26,171 nucleotides of DNA from HGM20899 sp964615195 (GTDB lineage: Bacteria > Pseudomonadota > Gammaproteobacteria > Enterobacterales > Succinivibrionaceae): assembly GCA_964615195.1 (NCBI GenBank), contig CAZTNG010000023.1:1-26171 (forward strand), read 5' to 3'. Under the pieces are notes generated by a model. The model saw nothing but the letters and a program-made list of their open reading frames with translations, did no database searches and was not told the DNA's origin. Positions 1-6,799 of this stretch are shown here, piece after piece (the first letter of the stretch is position 1; every line of letters begins with the position of its first letter). The translations under genes and the position numbers were made by a program.

Positions 1-29
1 CCACCAAATATAAATTGGTAAAGAATCAT

Positions 30-55
30 AAAAGCTTGAGTTTACTCAGGCTTTT
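30..55 (-). terminator. Probable bidirectional terminator after the apeP-like gene
   Basis: An 11-base arm at 30-40 pairs with 45-55 around a 4-base loop, with one G-U type mismatch. The outer bases form an A run on one side and a T run on the other, so it can act on both strands. It sits 8 bases past the stop of the apeP-like gene and suggests that transcription of this locus ends here. Confidence 0.7.
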
Positions 56-63
56 CAAGCTTA

Positions 64-555
64 CTATAGAGCATTTAATTCAGTTTGATGAACAAAATCA
101 TGAATCTGTGTATCGTTAGGAACTAAACCTGTAAGCTTAGCATTAGCAATAATTTCATTTTCAAGAACATCTTTCACATCACAAAGAAAACGAACATACC
201 CACGTTCATTGCTTTCAAGATTTGCTGAAACTCTAAGCTCCATTCCTTTTGGCAAAGAACTATTACGAGTAACAATCAATCTGCTTACATTAACTAAAAT
301 ACCAAAACGATTCTTGCGATTACCTCTGTTGCCATAAAAACTATTCCACACACTAAGTGCTTGAGCCATAACTTCTAAAAGAGCTATAACAGGTAATTCT
401 TGATCCTCTGTATATGCAACAGCATTTCTTGATCCCACATTTAGTTTGCACACAACTCTGCTTGGAGTAACCTCTTCAACGGTATCAAGCAGTAGCGTAG
501 GTTCCTTATGAGGTATAAAATCATCAACCACCATTGGAAAAGTGTACTTACGCAT
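64..555 (-). CDS. apeP: ApeP-like 3-hydroxyacyl-ACP dehydratase (hotdog fold)
   Basis: A 163-residue single-domain hotdog protein. The N-terminus reads DFIPHKEPTLLLDTV (residues 12-26), the FabZ/FabA-like 'PHR-P-LLLD' signature with a candidate catalytic His16. A second block, ALLEVMAQAL (57-66), carries Glu60 in the place of the FabZ helix acid. Family members in aryl-polyene clusters dehydrate 3-hydroxyacyl-ACP during polyene chain extension; this role is inferred. The ATG is preceded by GAGG at good spacing. It is followed by a terminator and preceded, after a 199-base gap with a small CCGAA/TTCGG hairpin (571-585), by the MMPL exporter gene. A housekeeping FabZ is less likely because the sequence is divergent and the neighbours are APE-like. 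Confidence 0.75.
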   Translation of the reverse strand: MRKYTFPMVVDDFIPHKEPTLLLDTVEEVTPSRVVCKLNVGSRNAVAYTEDQELPVIALLEVMAQALSVWNSFYGNRGNRKNRFGILVNVSRLIVTRNSSLPKGMELRVSANLESNERGYVRFLCDVKDVLENEIIANAKLTGLVPNDTQIHDFVHQTELNAL

Positions 556-754
556 ATTGTCCTCATTTCACCGAATCAACTTCGGATTAAATTGTTTTTT
601 GAACTGTTATATCCTAAAGCATTATTTTTAAATAACTTCTCAGATACTCTAACTATGAAATTTTAACACTTTGTTACACTATTTTCCACAATATATAAAT
701 AATGAGAATTTATTTTATCTAAAAATATTGTTTAGCTTCTCAAATCTGAAATTT

Positions 755-3001
755 TCACTTGACACGTCTAGGTGGAATAACAACTAAATTCATGATAATT
801 CCACTTAATATAGCTGCAAAAAGCCCTACAAAAACGACCTTTCCTATATCAGAAATATTAGGAATACTTGAAAAACTAAGTAAGCCAAACAGCAACTGAC
901 TAAATAAAAAAGCTAATATAACTGTTAACAAAGCTCTTTTATCGTCAATTTTTGGAGCTTGCCTAATAAATAGAGCACAATCAGTACTTACCCCAATAAC
1001 TAATAACATTGCAACTAAAGTGTAAATACTCAGTGGAATATGGGTTGCAGTCATATATAAGCACGCACATCCTGCACCTATAACTGATGGAAGAATAATG
1101 CCTAATGTTCCATTTACACCGCTACATACAAAAACCATTACCGTTAGCGTTGAAATCATTAATAAAACTACAATTAAAACATCATTTCTCTGTTTTAAAA
1201 GAATATCTTTATACGCTGAAGATCTATTATTTGATTCTACATATGGATGGTTTCTAAGTAATATTTGCTCACCTATCTTATTTAAACCTACAACTGTAAC
1301 CATTGATAAATATGGCTTTTGCATTTTATCTACAACAAAAGGAAAGTTTTTCATGCTATCTAACTTTATAAATTCTACAGCTGGAACATGAACAAATCGA
1401 GGAATTGCTAAATTTACAGTTACACCTTTTCCTTGGTAAAATTCTTGAGCTACTGGTAACAATTTTTCATAAAAACTAGCATTCTCCATTGCTTCTGCTG
1501 AAGGAATAAGTGTGTTTTTATATGTAAAATAATCAGTAAGTTTGCCTTCTGCTTTAAGCTCCTCCAAACTTTGGTCTACTTCTTCTAATCTTGAAGCTAA
1601 GGAAGTCATAGTATCACCAAAAACGACAAAATAAGACAAATTTGCATCACTAAACAAAACAATATTACTTAAATCACTATCTTGATCAATTACTGGTTTA
1701 TTAAGAAAGCTCTGAGGAATTTCATTTATTTCTAAATGAATTTCACTAAAGCCATAGCTAGAAATACCAATTAAACCAAAAATTATTGTAAAACAACCAC
1801 ACTTAATTAAAGTAGGAATTTTTTCAATATTAATTTTTGATAAATGCCTAAAGGTAGCTTCCTTACTAATTGGCTTAAACCATACAAATGCACCATATAT
1901 AATACAAAAGAATATAACTAAGGATACAATAACAAAGACTGCTAACTCTATAAATACAATTAGTCCTGTAAATGCCATAAAGCCATACGTTACAAATGTT
2001 ATAGCCAAGCATAATATTGCAGGTTTTACTCTAAAAGAAGCTTTATTACTGTCCATTTCATTGCAAAAATACAAATACAAATCAGCGATAATACCTAGTA
2101 TTGGTACAAGTAAAGTAATAGTTAATAAATGAATACTTCCAAGTAAGCCAATTGTAGCTAATGCCCCTAAACTTAAAGCCACAGCTCCAGCTAATAACAA
2201 TTCAAAAAAAGGTCTAACACTTTTAAAACATAAACTAAAAATTATTAAAATAATAACTACAGCACAACCCCAAATTAATGAGATATCATCTATTAGCAAT
2301 GAAATAAAATCATTATGAGCTAATATTCCACCAACTAATTCTACATATCCGCCTGACTGACTAAATGGATTCGTTAGACCTTCAATTTTTGCAACTAAAT
2401 CACTATTATTTACAAAGATGTCATCTGATTCATTAGCTACACCATGCAAAAGATAACATTTATGCGAAGAACCACAAACAGAGTCATTATCAGCAATAAA
2501 ATAAATAATGTTATCTTTAGTACCTTTAAACGGAGGCATTTCAAACGATTTAGTAAAAGCAAAAGGATCTGCAAGAGCTTGCTCTGTTAATTCTTGTTTA
2601 GATAACCCATTAGACTCTTGGTTTAAATGCTCTAACAAGGTTGCCTTATCTTTAACACCTGTAATTTCAGGATTTCGATAATAGCTTTCCCTCTTGAAAA
2701 AAGACATATATTCTGTATCTGTGTACCATGTAATACCATCTAGTCCACGTAAGCTATTAGCTAACGACAAAATCTTACTATAATCGTTATCATCGCGTGC
2801 AAGTATTATGTAAAATTCACGTTCTTTAATATTATTTAACTTTTCAATTCTGCCTAAGTGGCTTTCCGTATTAGCTAATAATGAATCTAACGAACTGTCT
2901 AAAACTTGATTCTGAGAATTATTTGATATAGAAAAGTATATCCATAAACTTATTGCCATGAACAAAATCACGCAAATAACAGATAAAATCTTTTTAAACA
3001 T
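755..3001 (-). CDS. MMPL/RND-superfamily lipid exporter (ApeM-like)
   Basis: A large inner-membrane protein of about 748 residues from the chosen start. It has the RND/MMPL duplicated layout: one N-terminal helix, a big extracytoplasmic domain, a helix block containing PILGIIADLYLYF, a second extracytoplasmic domain, and a second helix block containing GVSTDCALFIRQ, the position where MMPL proteins carry a charged residue for proton coupling. Family proteins export lipids or polyketide-lipids; in APE clusters one MMPL protein is thought to move the polyene lipid. I chose ATG at 3001 because AGAG lies 6 bases upstream and because the first helix then starts immediately, as is usual. The frame stays open upstream to a TTG at 3178, giving 807 residues with an extra hydrophobic stretch; ATG 3007 is a further option. 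It lies downstream of a terminator, so may have its own promoter. Confidence 0.8.
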   Translation of the reverse strand: MFKKILSVICVILFMAISLWIYFSISNNSQNQVLDSSLDSLLANTESHLGRIEKLNNIKEREFYIILARDDNDYSKILSLANSLRGLDGITWYTDTEYMSFFKRESYYRNPEITGVKDKATLLEHLNQESNGLSKQELTEQALADPFAFTKSFEMPPFKGTKDNIIYFIADNDSVCGSSHKCYLLHGVANESDDIFVNNSDLVAKIEGLTNPFSQSGGYVELVGGILAHNDFISLLIDDISLIWGCAVVIILIIFSLCFKSVRPFFELLLAGAVALSLGALATIGLLGSIHLLTITLLVPILGIIADLYLYFCNEMDSNKASFRVKPAILCLAITFVTYGFMAFTGLIVFIELAVFVIVSLVIFFCIIYGAFVWFKPISKEATFRHLSKINIEKIPTLIKCGCFTIIFGLIGISSYGFSEIHLEINEIPQSFLNKPVIDQDSDLSNIVLFSDANLSYFVVFGDTMTSLASRLEEVDQSLEELKAEGKLTDYFTYKNTLIPSAEAMENASFYEKLLPVAQEFYQGKGVTVNLAIPRFVHVPAVEFIKLDSMKNFPFVVDKMQKPYLSMVTVVGLNKIGEQILLRNHPYVESNNRSSAYKDILLKQRNDVLIVVLLMISTLTVMVFVCSGVNGTLGIILPSVIGAGCACLYMTATHIPLSIYTLVAMLLVIGVSTDCALFIRQAPKIDDKRALLTVILAFLFSQLLFGLLSFSSIPNISDIGKVVFVGLFAAILSGIIMNLVVIPPRRVK

Positions 3002-3232
3002 AAACATCTCTAAGATACATATAACAAAAGCTAACGCTATTGTTGCATACAAAACATAATAATTGATAAGTGTTAATTCTAATACATTTATTTTGTACAG
3101 AGGAGATTTGCCAATAAATAATTCAAGATAGAATAAATTTTTGAGAAGAATGTCCAAAAAGAAAGCTAAGATACACAAACTATAGACACATTTTTGTAGA
3201 ACTTACATGAAAGCTTGATAAGCTAAATAGTT

Positions 3233-3259
3233 AAAACCCTATGATTTTCATAGGGTTTT
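3233..3259 (-). terminator. Terminator between apeI-like gene and MMPL gene
   Basis: A perfect 12-base stem (AAAACCCTATGA paired with TCATAGGGTTTT) around a 3-base loop, extendable by one pair. It lies 18 bases after the apeI-like stop. The symmetric A/T flanks would allow action on either strand. It splits the locus into an apeH-apeI unit and a separately controlled exporter. Confidence 0.75.
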
Positions 3260-3277
3260 ACTTAAATTAATTGAGTA

Positions 3278-3628
3278 TTATATACGCAAAATACCTACTG
3301 AATATATCCAAGGAGCAGAATAACTTGGATCACAATATTTAAAACTCAAAACCTTCTCATCTGGATCTAATGTCAAGGTTAAATCAACTTTACTTCCAGG
3401 AAATATTGGATGCATGAACTTAACATTATCAACAGATTTAATTGAAATGTTTGGTGCATAATAAATACGCAAATATTCCTCTGCCCATAAAACCATAACC
3501 ATACCAGGAAGCAACTTCATATTTTCAAAATGGCCATCAAACCATGACAAATCCTTAGGAATATCTAAAGTTAGCTTTAATTCCCTTGAACTTTTTACAG
3601 TTTTTAATATTGTTGGAAACTTATTCAT
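3278..3628 (-). CDS. apeI: ApeI-like hotdog dehydratase/thioesterase
   Basis: A 116-residue hotdog protein. The block WFDGHFENMKLLPGMV (29-44) is the FabA/ApeI-type signature: an aromatic-rich GHF with candidate catalytic His33, followed by LPG at the start of the long central helix. Relatives in aryl-polyene loci act as the 3-hydroxyacyl-ACP dehydratase component; earlier annotation often called them thioester dehydrases. The ATG has AAGGA 9 bases upstream. The gene starts 30 bases after the apeH-like gene, so the two are probably cotranscribed, and a strong hairpin follows. Confidence 0.78.
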   Translation of the reverse strand: MNKFPTILKTVKSSRELKLTLDIPKDLSWFDGHFENMKLLPGMVMVLWAEEYLRIYYAPNISIKSVDNVKFMHPIFPGSKVDLTLTLDPDEKVLSFKYCDPSYSAPWIYSVGILRI

Positions 3629-3658
3629 CGAAAAAAATCCTTACAACCATCTCATACA

Positions 3659-5062
3659 CTAATTAATAACTCTAGTATGAGAAAAACATTTCAATAGCGA
3701 GCTATAATCAACGCTACCGTTGTCATTATATAATATTTCATTCAAAAAACGTACTTTTCTTGGAATAAGATCTTCAGGAGCTTGTCCTTTTAATTCTTTT
3801 CTTAAATCCATAATGAACGCTGTTTTGGCTTTAGAATGCTCTAATATATGCATCATCTCTGGGGTAACTGATACAACCAAACCCACATAATATTCGGAAA
3901 TATCACTATCCTTTAACGCTACGGCAACAGCATTCTTAACTTTACCTGTATTAGTAATAATTCTTTCAAGATCATCAAGAAAATATTTTTCACCGTTAAT
4001 TGCAATCGAACGTTCTTTATCACCAAAAATAACAAAGCCTTTATCCTGTTTGGCTACAATATAATTAGTTGTATAAGGATTATTACCAATAAAATGCTTG
4101 GTAATAACTAAATTTGAATCTTTTGTAATTTGGTACTCAACACCAGCAAACAATGTAAAAACATTTGATTTTAATGGATCTTTATACCCTAAACATCCTG
4201 TATATAGAGAACCTATAAATTGAATTATTGGACAACCAAAGCTCTGTGAGGCTGTTAAAGCTGCCCCTCTAGATAAAATTCCACCTAGAGAAAATACAGC
4301 AGTAGCTCTAGGAATTAAAAGTTCGGGATTTAACTCATTTATAAAATCACAAGTTGTTATAAATACAAAATCCATTGTCGAAAGTTGAGCCAACGACTGT
4401 GGTGAAACGACCCTTTTAGCGAGAACGCAACCTCTAGCTAGAACCGCCATTAACGAACAATGTACAAGGTCAAAGCCATGAGTTATAGGCAAGGTAAACG
4501 CAAATACACAATTATTTGTAATTTGCGGAAAAATTCTTATTACAGCATTCAATTCTCTTTCAATTGAACCAACCGTACGAGGGAATTTACCAATTTCTCC
4601 ATTTTGTTCAGACCTACATATTAAAGTAAACTCAATAGAATCTGCATCAAACTCCGGTAATTTGTCACCACGAATATTAAAAGTTTCACAACTATTTAAC
4701 AACACTCTCTTTATCTGGATAACTTCTGCTTTATTAAATTTAGTAATATTCTGATCAGTTAGAACAATCTCATCAGATTCAATATAGTTATCCAAATATT
4801 TTTCAGGAACATCATTTCCTATTAAAATCATCTCTTTATCTGCAAAACAAGCTGCTAGGAATGAAATTGCACTGTAGTAAGGACTATTAAAATTAAAAAT
4901 TACACGTGAACGATATTTTTCTTTTAAAATTGAATACAGCTGAAATACATGCTGACGCATGTGTTGAAATTCAAAAAGGCCTAAATCTGAAAATGACACT
5001 ACTCTATGAAGATTACTAGTATCATTAAATACTTTTGCAAAGGTTAAATATTCTTCACTCAT
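3659..5062 (-). CDS. apeH: ApeH-like adenylate-forming protein with degenerate active site
   Basis: A 467-residue protein aligning along its length with AMP-binding acyl/aryl ligases of the ApeH type. The A8 hinge region is recognisable (FGDKERSIAINGEKYFLDDLERI, about 346-368 with GEKYFLDDLE clear), as is the A4 region near TLPITHGFDL (190-199). However, the ATP-binding A3 loop, normally TSGSTG-PK, reads CRSEQNGEIGKFPRT (149-163). A5 reads GSLYTG (284-289) where a Glu precedes TG in active enzymes. A7 lacks a clear TGD (about 330-334), and the A10 catalytic Lys is missing (NDNGSVDY, 446-453). The frame is intact, so it may have become a structural or regulatory partner. It is the first gene of the unit; GGATAA precedes the ATG. 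Confidence 0.7.
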   Translation of the reverse strand: MSEEYLTFAKVFNDTSNLHRVVSFSDLGLFEFQHMRQHVFQLYSILKEKYRSRVIFNFNSPYYSAISFLAACFADKEMILIGNDVPEKYLDNYIESDEIVLTDQNITKFNKAEVIQIKRVLLNSCETFNIRGDKLPEFDADSIEFTLICRSEQNGEIGKFPRTVGSIERELNAVIRIFPQITNNCVFAFTLPITHGFDLVHCSLMAVLARGCVLAKRVVSPQSLAQLSTMDFVFITTCDFINELNPELLIPRATAVFSLGGILSRGAALTASQSFGCPIIQFIGSLYTGCLGYKDPLKSNVFTLFAGVEYQITKDSNLVITKHFIGNNPYTTNYIVAKQDKGFVIFGDKERSIAINGEKYFLDDLERIITNTGKVKNAVAVALKDSDISEYYVGLVVSVTPEMMHILEHSKAKTAFIMDLRKELKGQAPEDLIPRKVRFLNEILYNDNGSVDYSSLLKCFSHTRVIN

Positions 5063-5651
5063 ATCGTTTATCCATATATTATTAGTGGTATTTTTAGCTA
5101 AAATTTTAAAATACCTAAATTATTAATCAGTTTAATGAGAATATTAGTCAGTAACAAAACTTATAATAAGCACTAGCTGAGCTTCCAATTTTAAACATCG
5201 AATTTTCAAATGATTAAGCTTAGCTTTTACATAAAAATTTTTAAAAACAACAACCTATAATTTACATTATCAAAAATAATTTAATTATAAATACACTGCA
5301 TATGGAAAAACTAATGTAAAAATTTGCCTTAATATAATAATGTACTCTGTATATGAAATAGTATAACTTTATTAACTAAATAAACAATTATTAACTGTTG
5401 AATAAATGCACTTAATCAAATTAATTAACATATCCTACTATCATTTTGATTTTCAATGACACGAAATAGGCATACATACAATTTTATACATAAATCATGT
5501 ATTTTAGGTGAAATATCCATCTTTATTGCACAAAATCATTTTTTATTAGTGACCTATCATATATAAACATCATTTTATTTCACCACAATTAACAATTTGT
5601 GCGAAACTATAAAAATGTATTTAAGCTACTATCTAATGAGGTTGTAAAACT
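5063..5651. other. Long AT-rich divergent intergenic region
   Basis: This gap of 589 bases separates the divergent apeH-like and carboxypeptidase genes, so it must hold two promoters. I see no coding frame I trust. The only notable structure is a pair of interleaved inverted repeats at 5507-5584 and 5528-5602 close to the carboxypeptidase start. Otherwise the sequence is very AT-rich and would be a natural target for an H-NS-type protein, which this genome encodes at 25098. Confidence 0.5.
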
Positions 5652-6362
5652 ATGCAGAACAATGTAATTCAAATAAACTTCAACGATATTATTCATGGTA
5701 AAACAGAAAAACACCTTGTTAGTTTGGACAATAAACCTAATATAAAAATGACTGCTGGAACACTTGAAGCGTTTTTGGAAATGCAATCTGCTGCAAAACA
5801 AGACGGATTAGATTTATATATTGCTTCAGCATATCGTAGCTTCGATAGACAGAACAATATTTATTCAGAAAAATATATGGGACATCGCACCGTTCTAGAT
5901 ATAAAAGAAGAACCTATTAACGATATTTGGCAACTAGGTGAAGAAGAAAAAATTAGAGCAATTCTATATTATAGTGCTATACCTGGTCTATCACGTCATC
6001 ATTATGGTACAGATTTAGATGTATATTCACCAACATTGCTTAGTATGGATGAACAGCTAGATTTAACAAATATCTCTTATAGCAGAGGATCTCAAAGACC
6101 ACTTAGTCAATGGCTAACCAAAAACATGGCTAAATTTAAGTTCTTTAGACCTTATGAAGTACCTAATGATGGATGTGCAAATGAACTTTGGCACATTAGC
6201 TATGCACCAGAAGCAGATTGTTTTACGAAAAATATAGATCTTGACGAATGTTTAGATTTTATTTCTAACTCTAAACTTCTTGGCGAAAGAATTCTTGCAA
6301 AAATTATAGCCGTTGAATTTGAAAATCGCCTAAAAATTATGAGCCCCTTTTATCGAGAATAA
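5652..6362 (+). CDS. M15/LAS-family L,D- or D,D-carboxypeptidase, probably cytosolic
   Basis: A 236-residue zinc metallopeptidase of the VanY/LdcB (M15B) type that trims the terminal D-Ala from peptidoglycan peptides. Visible motifs are the substrate-binding YRSFDRQ (61-67), the zinc motif SRHHYGTDLD (114-123, S-x-H-x2-G-x3-D, His116 and Asp123), and ELWH (178-181) with the catalytic Glu178 and zinc ligand His181. There is no signal peptide or membrane segment, which points to the cytoplasm and so to recycling of imported muropeptides rather than wall editing; this location is inference. The ATG at 5652 has GAGG 10 bases upstream. A small membrane protein gene follows after 35 bases. Whether the activity is L,D or D,D cannot be read from the sequence. 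Confidence 0.82.
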   Translation: MQNNVIQINFNDIIHGKTEKHLVSLDNKPNIKMTAGTLEAFLEMQSAAKQDGLDLYIASAYRSFDRQNNIYSEKYMGHRTVLDIKEEPINDIWQLGEEEKIRAILYYSAIPGLSRHHYGTDLDVYSPTLLSMDEQLDLTNISYSRGSQRPLSQWLTKNMAKFKFFRPYEVPNDGCANELWHISYAPEADCFTKNIDLDECLDFISNSKLLGERILAKIIAVEFENRLKIMSPFYRE

Positions 6363-6397
6363 TTTCAAATAAAATACAATTTTTGAAGACTTTGACA

Positions 6398-6751
6398 ATG
6401 ATTAAATCAACTAAAAGTAATTATCGTTATTTCTATAACTTGATAATAGATGCATTAAGCTTATTATGTTTATTTGAAATAGGTTTAATAATAACACCTT
6501 TATTTGATATTTATATCATCGCCATTTTATATCCAATATATGGCATTTTAATATTTATAGCTATACAACGACACTACTTCAAACTTCGTCCAGGTGGAGA
6601 TCCTCAAAATAAAATTCTAAAAAACTTTATTGCTACACATCCAAATTGCAAGGAAAATGCACAAAAATATGATGCTGAAGATGACTATGGAATACCTATG
6701 CGTAGTTATAAAGCCAAAAATTCAGACACAAACTCAAAAATTAAACCTTAG
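6398..6751 (+). CDS. Small membrane protein of unknown function
   Basis: About 117 residues from ATG 6398. I do not recognise the family. Two hydrophobic segments (about residues 16-33 and 36-56) are joined by a short turn, followed by a hydrophilic tail with RHYFKLRPGGDPQNKIL, then YDAEDDYGIPMRSYK and a Lys/Ser/Asn-rich end. The tail is probably cytoplasmic. I prefer ATG 6398 to the TTG at 6383, since GAAG lies about 9 bases before the ATG and nothing resembling a ribosome binding site precedes the TTG. It lies 35 bases after the carboxypeptidase gene and is probably cotranscribed with it. Confidence 0.6.
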   Translation: MIKSTKSNYRYFYNLIIDALSLLCLFEIGLIITPLFDIYIIAILYPIYGILIFIAIQRHYFKLRPGGDPQNKILKNFIATHPNCKENAQKYDAEDDYGIPMRSYKAKNSDTNSKIKP

Positions 6752-6754
6752 TGA

Positions 6755-6798
6755 TTTTTAATTGTGTTGTTAATATTAAAAAAACACAGCACTAAAAA
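6755..6798. terminator. Possible bidirectional terminator between convergent genes
   Basis: TTTTTA at 6755-6760 pairs with TAAAAA at 6793-6798 and TGTGTT at 6763-6768 with AACACA at 6783-6788, with a small internal loop. It lies between two convergent genes, overlapping the very end of the transferase-like gene's 3' side. It is AT-rich and weak. Confidence 0.4.
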
Positions 6799-6799
6799 T

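Noticed and set aside
1098..1391. A 97-codon plus-strand frame inside the exporter gene
   Set aside because: It is antisense to a well-supported MMPL gene, with no family match or ribosome binding site; a shadow frame.
5607..5801. A 64-codon minus-strand frame at the carboxypeptidase start
   Set aside because: It overlaps the real gene in antisense and has no recognisable features.
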